NCBI GenBank assembly: GCA_937914945.1
Contig: CALGJF010000046.1
Coordinates: forward strand, 1 to 54,627
From: an uncultured Bacteroidales bacterium
Lineage (GTDB): Bacteria; Bacteroidota; Bacteroidia; Bacteroidales; Bacteroidaceae
Direction: 5' to 3'
DNA: 54,627 nucleotides
Shown here piece by piece: positions 35,906 to 44,363 of the stretch (position 1 is its first letter; every line of letters starts with the position of its first letter). A program made the translations under genes and the position numbers. The notes beneath the pieces are model-generated. The model saw only the letters and a program-made list of their open reading frames with translations, did not search any database and was not told the origin of the DNA.

Positions 35906-36048
35906 AAGCATAATGCAGAAGATTGGTGTAATCTCAAAGTTGCCAAATCGTTACCAACAACTTTCTATCATAGCATTCACTATTTGTGTATCAATCAGAT
36001 ACGGAATAATTGATTATCTCTACACAAAAAAAAATATAAGCCTCGCGC

Positions 36049-36792
36049 GTGGAACAATATTTCGACATAAGATACGAACTAAATAAAGATAAGATACACG
36101 AACTCATTGCACTGCAAATAAAAAAGTGCAAGCCGGCATACATATGCGCTGCAGATGGCAATATTCTCGCAATGGTAAACAAAGACGAGAAATACCGCGA
36201 CATTGTTAACGGAAGCCTTTTTTCAATATGCGACAGCAGCTGGGTACCCGTCTTTGCACATTGGATATATGGCAAAAGGTTCAAATCCTATCGCGGCAGC
36301 GACATCTTCACCGATATAATAAACAGCCGCAAATACCGCATGATATTCCTTGGCACCAATAAAACAACACTCGATGCCCTTAAAAACAACCTTGCGAAAA
36401 AGAACCCCGAAATAGTGGATATGACCTTCTGCGAGCTACCCTACTGCAATGCTGAGGAGTTTGACTACCCCGCCATCGCTAAAACCATAAACGAAGATAA
36501 TGCCGACATAATATGGGTGGCACTCGGTGCTCCCAAACAAGAGATTTTCATGCACCATCTGCAACCCCACTTAAAAAAAGGCGTTGCCATTGCAGTGGGA
36601 GCAGTCTTTAATTTTTTCAGTGGCTTGCCGGGGCTACCAAAGAGCGCACCTCGCTGGATGGCAAAGTGCCGATTGGAATTCATACACCGAATACTATGGG
36701 AGCCACCCAAGCAGATGAAACGCTGTTGGGGAATACTTGTTCATCTACCACATATCTTGCACAAAGAATATATGCGCAAACGCAAGAGGTAA
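36049..36792 (+). CDS. WecG/TagA/CpsF-family glycosyltransferase
   Basis: 247 aa. The family is shown by the N-terminal ADGN motif (about residues 35-38), GAPKQE (about 160) and the C-terminal GAVFNFFSGLPGLPKSAPRW followed by LEFIHR. These enzymes add an N-acetyl-mannosaminyl-type sugar to a lipid-linked first sugar at the inner face of the membrane, for surface polysaccharide or teichoic-acid-like polymers. The start is GTG at 36049; a stop lies four codons upstream in frame and no ATG precedes the conserved region. It is not in a polysaccharide cluster here, so the polymer is unknown. Confidence 0.9.
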   Translation: MEQYFDIRYELNKDKIHELIALQIKKCKPAYICAADGNILAMVNKDEKYRDIVNGSLFSICDSSWVPVFAHWIYGKRFKSYRGSDIFTDIINSRKYRMIFLGTNKTTLDALKNNLAKKNPEIVDMTFCELPYCNAEEFDYPAIAKTINEDNADIIWVALGAPKQEIFMHHLQPHLKKGVAIAVGAVFNFFSGLPGLPKSAPRWMAKCRLEFIHRILWEPPKQMKRCWGILVHLPHILHKEYMRKRKR

Positions 36793-36805
36793 CAATAAAA
36801 CAGAG

Positions 36806-36838
36806 ATACGGTGCTGCTGAAATTCAGCAGCACCGTAT
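36806..36838. terminator. Hairpin between convergent genes
   Basis: A perfect inverted repeat, ATACGGTGCTGCTG (36806-36819) against CAGCAGCACCGTAT (36825-36838), with a five-base loop. The plus side has no T-run; the minus side continues CTCTGTTTTATTG. It sits between the convergent glycosyltransferase and 223-aa genes and probably ends transcription mainly on the minus strand. Confidence 0.6.
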
Positions 36839-36904
36839 TCAACAAACAAAAAGTAATATGAATAGAACAACCATCAAGAGATAATGGTACCAAGAAATAT
36901 GTTA

Positions 36905-37576
36905 CTATTGTTTATCGGCTGCACAATCATGGCAAGTGCATAGTTTTTTCTCTATTTTATTCACTCTGCTATTGATTTCATCATCGAAGTTCATCATGCC
37001 ACTCATGTATTCCGAAAGGGTCTGCACCACCCCATCTGGCAAGAACTCCACAAATTTGGGAATAAAAAGAGGAGCACCGTTTTCATCCATGGGAACGGTG
37101 GCCACGAGCAACGATGATTTTTCACTCAGTGGCAAGCGTGTCCACTCATGATTAAGGGCATTGCCGCGAGGTGCAATGGCCTCCACATTGCCATCTTCAT
37201 CTATAATTACCCCGCGCACCACTCCATCTTCGTCTTTTGCAGGAGCAGCAGCGCAGAATCGCACCATGCCAAACATTTTACGATATGGCTTCAAATCGAC
37301 CGTATAGCCTGTATATCCATTGCACAAAACCTTTTCTCCACTCACATGTGCAGGCTCCTCTTGCTCTATGATATTTGTACTCAGGCATGGAACGCCCATA
37401 TAACATGCTATGCGGTTAATGCTGTCGTAAATCTCCTTTGTCATGGAGCGCACAATATTCATCACCTTGTCTGCGGTTTCATCGGCAAGTTTCTCAACAT
37501 GCAACTCATTCTGTTTCGCGGGGTAAACAACCTCCTTACAATCCATAAAATAATCTTTCAAAAAATCGTTCTTCAT
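36905..37576 (-). CDS. Hypothetical protein, 223 aa, cysteine-rich C-terminus
   Basis: I do not recognise a family. There is no signal peptide, so it is probably cytoplasmic. It starts MKNDFLKDYF, has a predicted helical N-terminal third with a cysteine (FMDCKE), a beta-rich centre (VRGVIIDEDGNVEAIAPRG resembles a hairpin) and ends KKLCTCHDCAADKQ, whose C-x-C-x-x-C could bind a metal or form a disulfide. A -7 element TACTTTTG lies at 37609-37602. It appears to be a single-gene unit. Confidence 0.72.
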   Translation of the reverse strand: MKNDFLKDYFMDCKEVVYPAKQNELHVEKLADETADKVMNIVRSMTKEIYDSINRIACYMGVPCLSTNIIEQEEPAHVSGEKVLCNGYTGYTVDLKPYRKMFGMVRFCAAAPAKDEDGVVRGVIIDEDGNVEAIAPRGNALNHEWTRLPLSEKSSLLVATVPMDENGAPLFIPKFVEFLPDGVVQTLSEYMSGMMNFDDEINSRVNKIEKKLCTCHDCAADKQ

Positions 37577-37601
37577 AACTGCTGTTTATTAATTTTACAC
37601 T

Positions 37602-37609
37602 GCAAAAGT
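37602..37609 (-). promoter_or_regulatory. -7 element of the 223-aa gene
   Basis: TACTTTTG on the minus strand (37609-37602), 26 bases before the start codon. No -33 TTG at the usual spacing. Confidence 0.45.
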
Positions 37610-37683
37610 AAAAGCAGAAACGGCCAGGAAGGTTGCTATTTTAACAAAACAGAATACACATGTAGCAATATCGCATGTAGGGA

Positions 37684-37720
37684 CAAAAAAAGAGGCTTGC
37701 TAAAAAATTTAGAAGCCTCT
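37684..37720 (-). terminator. tyrS terminator
   Basis: AGAGGCTT (37691-37698) pairs with AAGCCTCT (37713-37720), extended by CTAAA/TTTAG inside. On the minus strand it is followed by seven T (complement of 37684-37690). It lies 56 bases after the tyrS stop. Confidence 0.82.
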
Positions 37721-37776
37721 TTTACATGGAGATGAATAAAAAAATGCAGTTTAGCTTGCGTAAACGAGCAAAACTA

Positions 37777-39072
37777 TTACTTTGCTATAATCAAGTAGTA
37801 GTTCTTTTTACCTTTCTGAACAAGGATATATTTATCGTTCAAAAGGTTCTCGGAATTTATCACTTGGTCGAAGGCTGCAAGTTTCTCCTTGTTTACCGAT
37901 ACGCCACCGCCTTGAACAAGTTTACGCATCTCGCCTTTTGATGCGAAGATTGCAGCATTGTCGGTTGTGAGTTCCACTGCCTTTACACCCTCTTCGATGA
38001 GAGCGCGGGGCACCTCGAAGGTGGGAACACCATCGAACACGGCAAGCAATGTATCCTCGTCGAGCGAGCGCAAAGCATCGGATGTGGCGTTACCAAACAA
38101 AATGCCCGATGCCTCCACAGCCTTGTTATACTCCTCCTCGCCATGAACAAGAACTGTTACCTCCTGTGCAAGACGTTTCTGCAGGATGCGCATGTGAGGA
38201 GCCTCGGCGTGCTGTGCAACAAGAGACTCAACCTCCTCGCGGCAGATTGAAGTAAATATCTTTATGTACTTAACAGCATCGTCATCGCTCACATTGAGCC
38301 AGAATTGGTAGAAACGATAAGGCGAGGTATAACGCTTGTCAAGCCATATGTTGCCCTGCTCGGTTTTACCGAACTTTTTGCCATCGGCCTTAGTGATAAG
38401 AGGACAGGTGAGAGCATAAGCCTCATTGCCCGACATTTTGCGAATCATCTCGGTACCTGTGGTGATGTTACCCCATTGGTCGGCACCGCCAAGCTGCAAT
38501 TTACAACCGTGTGTCTCGTTAAGGTGAACAAAGTCGTAGCCCTGCAACAGCTGATATGTAAACTCGGTGAACGACATGCCATCGGTGCCGGCCTCGCCCG
38601 AGAGACGACGCTTTACAGAGTCCTTTGACATCATATAATTCACGGTAATCATCTTGCCCACATTGCGAATGAAATCGAGGAAGGTAAACTCCTTCATCCA
38701 ATCGTAGTTATTCACGAGAATGGCTGCGTTTGGTGCATCGCTATCGAAATCCAAAAAACGGGCAAGCTGCTGCTTGATAGCCTCCTGGTTATGGCGCAGA
38801 CGCTCCTCGTCAATGAGCACACGCTCTTTTGATTTACCCGAAGGGTCGCCAATCATACCTGTTGCACCACCAATGAGCGCAATGGGCTTGTGCCCACACT
38901 GTTGGAAGTGGCGCAACATCATCACGCCAACCAAGTGGCCTATGTGAAGAGAATCGGCAGTGGGATCTATTCCCAAATATGCACTTGTGAGCTCTTTTTG
39001 CAGTTGCTCTTCTGTTCCCGGCGTCATGTCCTGAATCATGCCACGCCATTTAAGTTCCTGTACGAAATTCAT
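37777..39072 (-). CDS. tyrS: Tyrosine-tRNA ligase
   Basis: Class I aminoacyl-tRNA synthetase of 431 aa, the normal length for the bacterial enzyme; it charges tRNA-Tyr in the cytoplasm. The ATP-binding HIGH motif is at 43-46 (SLHIGHL), with the GGATGMIGDPSGK segment after it. The KMSKS-equivalent loop is DGKKFGKTEQGN. The C-terminus is an S4-type RNA-binding domain (residues about 360-425, with MRKLVQGGGVSVN). It has its own promoter 120 bases upstream and a strong terminator. No T-box leader is seen. Confidence 0.97.
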   Translation of the reverse strand: MNFVQELKWRGMIQDMTPGTEEQLQKELTSAYLGIDPTADSLHIGHLVGVMMLRHFQQCGHKPIALIGGATGMIGDPSGKSKERVLIDEERLRHNQEAIKQQLARFLDFDSDAPNAAILVNNYDWMKEFTFLDFIRNVGKMITVNYMMSKDSVKRRLSGEAGTDGMSFTEFTYQLLQGYDFVHLNETHGCKLQLGGADQWGNITTGTEMIRKMSGNEAYALTCPLITKADGKKFGKTEQGNIWLDKRYTSPYRFYQFWLNVSDDDAVKYIKIFTSICREEVESLVAQHAEAPHMRILQKRLAQEVTVLVHGEEEYNKAVEASGILFGNATSDALRSLDEDTLLAVFDGVPTFEVPRALIEEGVKAVELTTDNAAIFASKGEMRKLVQGGGVSVNKEKLAAFDQVINSENLLNDKYILVQKGKKNYYLIIAK

Positions 39073-39192
39073 CGATATATAATTCTTTTTGTTAATATTT
39101 TATTTTACCCAAATAGCACAAACGAGCTGGTTGTAAACTTTACTTTGACTATTTATCGCAAGTGTAACCTGTTTTCGCATTACTCCGTAATG

Positions 39193-39222
39193 CAAAATTA
39201 CTGAAAGCGATGCTTAATACAA
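39193..39222 (-). promoter_or_regulatory. tyrS promoter
   Basis: On the minus strand, TTG at 39222-39220 and TAATTTTG at 39200-39193 are separated by 19 bases. The inferred leader of about 110 bases starts close to a small hairpin (CATTAC-tcc-GTAATG, 39178-39192). Confidence 0.6.
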
Positions 39223-39246
39223 AGTATTAACGCCCTTTTTTGTTTA

Positions 39247-40056
39247 TCACTCACCCAAACGGTACATCTGCGACGGCGTGGTGCGTTTAAGAACAACAAG
39301 CTGCACATCCTTCCCGGCAATGATGCCATAGTCGCCAAACTCCATTGTAACCGCCTTGTAGGCAAGTTCGGGGTGATTATTCTCCTCGCTCAAATGGCAT
39401 AGCCATATATATTTCAAGTGCTCGTTGAAATGCGATGCCAGATACTTTGCCGTTACCTGATTGCTCAAATGACCTCGAGGGCCGCTCACACGTACCTTCA
39501 AGAAATCGGGGTAACGCCCCATTGCCAGCATCTGCTCCTCGTAATTGGCCTCGATGACAAGGTAATTGGCCTGGTCAATGTAGTACGACGCCGTTTCGGT
39601 AATATGACCCAAGTCTGTTGCTATGCAGAACTTTTTACCGGCAACCTCAATGAAGTAACCCACATTGTCGCTGCCATCATGCGGCACCTCAAAAGGTGTA
39701 ATCTCAAAATCGCGGAACACGGTTGTTTCGCCCTTCTCCACATACCTCACATACTGCGCATCGACAGGCTTGGTTATACAATAGTTGTTGTTTATACCCG
39801 CATGCACCTCTTTTGTTGCATACACAGGGATGTTTGCCTTTGATGCTATCACCCCAAGCGACTTTATGTGGTCGGCATGGTCGTGCGTTACAAACATGGC
39901 GCACACGCTTTCAAAAGCTATGCCCTCCTTTTTCAGTGCGGCTCTGATTGTTTTTGAGGGAATACCCGCATCTATGAGGATACCGTAATCGCCTACCCCC
40001 AAATAGTAGCAGTTGCCGCTGCTCCCGCTACCAATACTCATGAATCGTATTTCCAT
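39247..40056 (-). CDS. Metallo-beta-lactamase-fold hydrolase, WalJ/YycJ-like
   Basis: 269 aa cytoplasmic enzyme. The N-terminus MEIRFMSIGSGSSGNCYYL is characteristic of the YycJ group, and the metal-binding H-x-H-x-D-H motif is at 58-63 (THDHADH). Further metal ligands are likely at PHDGSDNVGY and ATDLGH. The group is thought to act as nucleases or phosphodiesterases, but the substrate in Bacteroidetes is uncertain. It is 41 bases downstream of tamL and probably co-transcribed with it. Confidence 0.9.
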   Translation of the reverse strand: MEIRFMSIGSGSSGNCYYLGVGDYGILIDAGIPSKTIRAALKKEGIAFESVCAMFVTHDHADHIKSLGVIASKANIPVYATKEVHAGINNNYCITKPVDAQYVRYVEKGETTVFRDFEITPFEVPHDGSDNVGYFIEVAGKKFCIATDLGHITETASYYIDQANYLVIEANYEEQMLAMGRYPDFLKVRVSGPRGHLSNQVTAKYLASHFNEHLKYIWLCHLSEENNHPELAYKAVTMEFGDYGIIAGKDVQLVVLKRTTPSQMYRLGE

Positions 40057-40097
40057 TATATATATTTTTATCTTCTTACAAAAAAAACAAAACCCTA

Positions 40098-42392
40098 TCA
40101 GAAGGGATAGCCTATTGCAAAGTGCAAAGCAAAATCCCTATCAAAATCGGGGTGTAAAAAGGCAAGTTTATCCTTGCCCTTATATGCAGGGTTCACCGCC
40201 TTCATGCCACCGTCGAGGCGGAACACAAAGAGGTCGAACTCAAAACGCAATCCCACACCATAGGAGAATGCCAAATCGCGCCAGAAGGTGCCGAGTACCA
40301 ACTGACCGTCGGGTTGCTCGTCATACTCGCGCAATGTCCACACATTGCCGGCATCGACAAACAGTGCCGAGTGTATCTTCCAAAACAGGTGCGAACGCAG
40401 CTCCACGCTGAAATCGAGTTTTACATCACCCAGCTGATTTATAAAATCAATATCATCATCCTTGCTTTTGTATCGACCGGGTCCCACACTCCTCACATTC
40501 CAACCGCGCAAGCCGTTGGCACCACCCGCAAAATATCGTTTTTCAAAGGGCAATACGCGCGAGTTGCCATAAGGATAGGCTATGCCCAGACCCAAATGCA
40601 TCACCAAGGAGTTCCTTTCGTTGAACTTTATGCGGGTAACAAAATCAAAATCACCCTTCACATACTGCGCATAAGCAATATTCATGAAGGTATATTGCCT
40701 ATCCTCGTTCTTGTGCCCGCCCAATATGGAATTCGCCGCATACAGCAAATTACCCGAGCACTCCACGTTGGCACGCAGCGAGTATGCCATATTAGAGAAC
40801 AATTCAACCTCGCCATAAGATGAGTTATAGGAGTATGAATAGCCAAGCTTGGTTATAAGCAGGTTCTCGTAGTTATATTTGAGAATAGAGTTTTTGTTCG
40901 ATGCATTATCAAGATAATTTTGCTTGAACAATTCCGATATCCACGGTACATAGATGTAATTCACATCAATAATATCGAGTTTGTGCAAGGATTTCACATT
41001 TTTACTCCATTGATAGCTCCACGATGCAGCCAACAAACGACGATCAAACTCGGGCCTCTCCTGCGAATTGAATTTCATTGCCAACAATGTCGATGACTTC
41101 AAGAATCGCTGCTCGGCCGGCAACAATTTGGAGGCGTAGCCACCTTGCAGGCGCAAGCTCAACTCGGCACCATACTCTATGTATGAATCACCGGTATATC
41201 CACTTAACTCCGAAATAGCCTCATAAGCACCAAACAGACGCAACTGCAACAATTCGGAACCACCAAACAGATTCCTGTCTGAGAATGTGATTGAAGAGGC
41301 AGCACCCAAATCACCGGCGGTATTTGTACCCTCAATCTCAAAACTCACCGAACGACGTTTATTGCGTTCATACATTATGTAACAATCGAGCAACGAGGTA
41401 TCGGGGTGCTCCACCATGCGCAAGGTGGGATAGCGCAGGGCTGTCAACTGCCCCAGCGAGCTGTATGTACGATCAACATTCTTTGCCGCAGACTTTTCGC
41501 CCGGAGTAATATATGTTTTGTGCGCCAATGTACGGGGGCGCACCACGCTATTCTCCTTGTATAGGAAATCGTACCCGTTAAATGACATGGAGTCGCATTG
41601 CGAAAGAGCCGTTTCGTCGAGCCTCAAACCGGCCTCGGCAACATAGCAAATCTTGTCGAAGCTATAGACCTTGTGAGGAACAGGGGTTGCATCCTCGCTT
41701 GGCGAATAGAGAGCAATGCGCATAGTAAGGTCTACATTGGTGGAGTGATGTGCAGTGTCGGCCACAAAGGTTATGTAATCCTTCTGAAAACGATAATAGC
41801 CATTGTCGCGCAGCAGCGATGTTATGCGGCGACGCTCCCCTTCGAGATTGTCCACGCTGAAAGGCATCCCCTCGGCAAGCAACGTCTCCTTGCTGTTGCG
41901 CTCAATGAGTGCCGCCACCGAATCGTCCTCTGTTTCCAATTTTATGGAGTTTACAAAATAGCGTTCCTTCTCATGCAAATAGTACACAAGCTCGGCTTGT
42001 TTATCTTTTATCTCATTATGTTCATAATCGACCGTGGCATGCAGATACCCGTCGTTCTGCAACATCTGCTGTATATTGTTACGCGACTGTTCGGCAAGCG
42101 CAGGGCTGTAAATAACCGGTGCCTCGCCTATCTTACGCAACACCTTATTTGCCCATTTGGCTGTGTCGCTCCCTGCCGAGGAGTGTATGCGCAAAGGCAC
42201 ACGCGCAACACCGAACCACTTTGCATTGGGTGTCTGTTTCAAGTACAGCTTTGCATTGGCAGCGTTTTTATTATCTATATGAGAAATAACCTTTACATCG
42301 CTGAGCAGCATGCTGCCATCGGGAACATTCTTTGTCACCGAGCATGACTGCACCAACAAAAGGCATATAATTATTATAAAAATGTTTCTCAT
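40098..42392 (-). CDS. tamL: TamL-like outer-membrane assembly lipoprotein (BamA/TamA family)
   Basis: 764 aa. Lipobox LVQSC gives cysteine 17, so it should be lipid-anchored, as in the Bacteroidetes TamL subgroup. POTRA-like domains cover about 25-320 and a C-terminal barrel of the surface-antigen family about 380-764, including FAGGANGLRGWNVRSVGPG and the closing FRLDGG...FAIGYPF strands. The role is insertion of outer-membrane proteins, probably with a TamB-like partner not present here. It is divergent from a TrmH-type methyltransferase gene, with a -7 element TATATTTG at 42479-42472. Confidence 0.9.
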   Translation of the reverse strand: MRNIFIIIICLLLVQSCSVTKNVPDGSMLLSDVKVISHIDNKNAANAKLYLKQTPNAKWFGVARVPLRIHSSAGSDTAKWANKVLRKIGEAPVIYSPALAEQSRNNIQQMLQNDGYLHATVDYEHNEIKDKQAELVYYLHEKERYFVNSIKLETEDDSVAALIERNSKETLLAEGMPFSVDNLEGERRRITSLLRDNGYYRFQKDYITFVADTAHHSTNVDLTMRIALYSPSEDATPVPHKVYSFDKICYVAEAGLRLDETALSQCDSMSFNGYDFLYKENSVVRPRTLAHKTYITPGEKSAAKNVDRTYSSLGQLTALRYPTLRMVEHPDTSLLDCYIMYERNKRRSVSFEIEGTNTAGDLGAASSITFSDRNLFGGSELLQLRLFGAYEAISELSGYTGDSYIEYGAELSLRLQGGYASKLLPAEQRFLKSSTLLAMKFNSQERPEFDRRLLAASWSYQWSKNVKSLHKLDIIDVNYIYVPWISELFKQNYLDNASNKNSILKYNYENLLITKLGYSYSYNSSYGEVELFSNMAYSLRANVECSGNLLYAANSILGGHKNEDRQYTFMNIAYAQYVKGDFDFVTRIKFNERNSLVMHLGLGIAYPYGNSRVLPFEKRYFAGGANGLRGWNVRSVGPGRYKSKDDDIDFINQLGDVKLDFSVELRSHLFWKIHSALFVDAGNVWTLREYDEQPDGQLVLGTFWRDLAFSYGVGLRFEFDLFVFRLDGGMKAVNPAYKGKDKLAFLHPDFDRDFALHFAIGYPF

Positions 42393-42471
42393 AGATAAAC
42401 TCTTACGCTCCTTGCAACACCGCGCTTTGGCGTTTCAAATAAATTCAGAAGGTAATTGATAAAAATTCTTG

Positions 42472-42479
42472 CAAATATA
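42472..42479 (-). promoter_or_regulatory. tamL -7 element
   Basis: TATATTTG on the minus strand about 80 bases before the start codon; no -33 TTG at standard spacing. Confidence 0.45.
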
Positions 42480-42502
42480 CTAAATTCTTGAAAGATTTAA
42501 GG

Positions 42503-42510
42503 TAGCTTTG
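42503..42510 (+). promoter_or_regulatory. -7 element of the methyltransferase gene
   Basis: TAGCTTTG at 42503-42510, 33 bases before ATG 42543; no TTG at standard spacing. Confidence 0.5.
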
Positions 42511-42542
42511 CAACACTTTAACGCAACGAAAAAACTTATAAT

Positions 42543-43301
42543 ATGTTAAGCAAGGCGCAAATAAAACTCATAAAATCGCTTGAACAGAAAAAATTCAGAA
42601 AAGAGACCGGCCTTTTTGTGGCCGAGGGAGGGAAAACCGTGGGCGACCTCATTGACTGCGGCATGCCTTGCGAGCTTATTATAGCAACAAAAGAGTGGCT
42701 GGCAAGCCACTGCCTCCCGTGCAGCACTGCCATTACCGAGGTGAGTGCCGAGGAGATGAAACGCGCAAGTTTCCTACGTACCCCGCAGGGCGTGCTTGCT
42801 CTATTTCGCTATCCGAGCACAGAGTGCGACGACAGCCACCCTGCAAAAGGTCTATGCCTTGCTCTCGATGGCGTGCAGGACCCCGGCAACATGGGCACAA
42901 TTATACGTATAGCCGATTGGTTTGGCATTGAACATATATACTGCTCAAACGGATGTGTCGACGCTTATGCCCCCAAAACCATACAAGCAACGATGGGTGC
43001 CATAGGGCGAGTAAAAATATACTACACCCACCTACCCTCACTGATATCGGGGCTTAAAGGGAAAGCACCTGTTTATGGAACATTCCTCGACGGGGAAAAT
43101 ATTTACAAGTGCAATCTGCAAGAGAACGGGCTCATTGTTATGGGAAACGAAGGCAACGGAATAAGCAAGGAGTGCGAGGAACTTATAAGCGAAAAACTGC
43201 TTATCCCCAATTACCCCGCAGGGCGTGCCACATCGGAATCACTTAATGTTTCCACAGCCACAGCCATTATATGCAGCGAGTTCAGGCGCAGAACCAAATA
43301 A
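42543..43301 (+). CDS. TrmH/SpoU-family RNA methyltransferase
   Basis: 252 aa, cytoplasmic. An N-terminal substrate-binding domain (residues 1-90, FVAEGGKTVGDLI) precedes the knotted SpoU fold. SAM-binding motifs are ALDGVQDPGNMGTIIR, IVMGNEGNGIS and NYPAGRATSESLNVSTATAI. These enzymes 2'-O-methylate ribose in rRNA or tRNA; which nucleotide is not determinable from the sequence. The gene is divergent from tamL and runs into a convergent small gene, with its likely terminator inside that gene. Confidence 0.93.
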   Translation: MLSKAQIKLIKSLEQKKFRKETGLFVAEGGKTVGDLIDCGMPCELIIATKEWLASHCLPCSTAITEVSAEEMKRASFLRTPQGVLALFRYPSTECDDSHPAKGLCLALDGVQDPGNMGTIIRIADWFGIEHIYCSNGCVDAYAPKTIQATMGAIGRVKIYYTHLPSLISGLKGKAPVYGTFLDGENIYKCNLQENGLIVMGNEGNGISKECEELISEKLLIPNYPAGRATSESLNVSTATAIICSEFRRRTK

Positions 43302-43305
43302 GGAA

Positions 43306-43581
43306 CTATTTCAAGGGTACAAGCACAGGGTTGGCAAGCCCCTGTTCGCTTACCGAATATAGATACAGCGGCTGCACATCTTGTGCAGCCTCATTTTTTA
43401 TATCGGACAGAATGCACGCATGGCTGTTATGTGATGCAACGATTTCATCTACCCACATCATGGATTGCCGCTCGCCATCAAAAGGAAAAAACGAAACCGC
43501 TACCCCGGCCTTCACCTCAACCACATACATTTTAAGGGTAGTTCCACCGGGAAGATGTAATTTATGTGTAGCGTAGTACAT
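43306..43581 (-). CDS. Small conserved-looking protein, 91 aa
   Basis: Unrecognised. No signal peptide; a beta-rich sequence starting MYYATHKLHLPGGTTLKMYVVEV. Its ATG overlaps the stop of the DUF4296 gene by one base (TAATG), which argues for a real, translationally coupled last gene of the ileS operon. The opposing terminator of the methyltransferase gene (43370-43396) is embedded in its coding sequence. Confidence 0.65.
   Translation of the reverse strand: MYYATHKLHLPGGTTLKMYVVEVKAGVAVSFFPFDGERQSMMWVDEIVASHNSHACILSDIKNEAAQDVQPLYLYSVSEQGLANPVLVPLK
43370..43397 (+). terminator. Terminator of the methyltransferase gene
   Basis: GGCTGCACA (43370-43378) pairs with TGTGCAGCC (43382-43390) across a three-base loop, then TCA and six T. 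It lies about 70 bases after the methyltransferase stop, inside the convergent 91-aa gene. Confidence 0.75.
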
Positions 43582-44363
43582 TACTCCTCGGCAGGATGAA
43601 TGCGCTTGACTGAGATATCGCCAAGCAATAGTTTAGAAGCGCATAAGGTATCGTTGTCGGCATAATAGACAAAACCATGCATGGACTTTATATCTGAATC
43701 GTAATTGCGCGCAACAGATATATGAAATACAGAATCGGCCGTTACAGATGTGCCACGGCTTGCAAAACTTTTATCGGCATACTCCACCACCAACGCCGCA
43801 TGTGCCGTCTGATACAAAGAATCCATCTTGCCACGCAAACGCCTTGTCGTAAATGAAAAAAGAATGCTGTCGCCCTTAACATATGTGGTATCGGCTATAT
43901 AATTGAAGGTGATTCTGTTATTCAGCGGTGATGATGAGAGCAATTTCACGCGCGCGCTGTTCCACAAATCCACAGTATCACCAATCATCTTCTCGCTGTT
44001 TGCAATGTCGGCAAGTGCCGCCCCACCCTCACCCATGGCTTCAAGCTCTGCCATGGCGCGTTCCTCCATGTTGGCATAAATCTTTACCATTCTTTTAGGA
44101 TAGCGGGTGTACCACACCAAAGAAGAATCGAACTGCTCTTTTGTAACTCCATGTTTCTCAAACACATAATTCATATGCAGTTTTTTCTCATAGCTGGTGG
44201 ACATAAGGTCGGCAGTCATCACCTGCACAAGATGATAGTCGTAAATAATACCCTCCATCTTGTCGGGGTGTATCACATCATCGGGTATATCCACCTTGCA
44301 TGCCACGAACAGAGGCAGCAGAAGAAAGAGCATAACTTTCACAAAAGGAGCATTTATTTTCAT
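43581..44363 (-). CDS. DUF4296 lipoprotein
   Basis: 260 aa with a signal peptide and lipobox FVACK (cysteine 22), so a lipid-anchored envelope protein. The N-terminal part (about 27-115: DDVIHPDKMEGIIYDYHLVQ, then HGVTKEQFDSSLVWYTRYP) matches the DUF4296 pattern. The C-terminal half is a beta-rich region without a name. In Bacteroidales this gene commonly follows lspA, as here with no gap. Function unknown; its place beside the lipoprotein signal peptidase suggests an envelope role (inference). Confidence 0.85.
   Translation of the reverse strand: MKINAPFVKVMLFLLLPLFVACKVDIPDDVIHPDKMEGIIYDYHLVQVMTADLMSTSYEKKLHMNYVFEKHGVTKEQFDSSLVWYTRYPKRMVKIYANMEERAMAELEAMGEGGAALADIANSEKMIGDTVDLWNSARVKLLSSSPLNNRITFNYIADTTYVKGDSILFSFTTRRLRGKMDSLYQTAHAALVVEYADKSFASRGTSVTADSVFHISVARNYDSDIKSMHGFVYYADNDTLCASKLLLGDISVKRIHPAEE

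Noticed and set aside
39073..39246. T-box riboswitch upstream of tyrS (and likewise upstream of ileS)
   Set aside because: No T-box consensus or anti-terminator pairing is visible, and T-boxes are not typical of Bacteroidetes.
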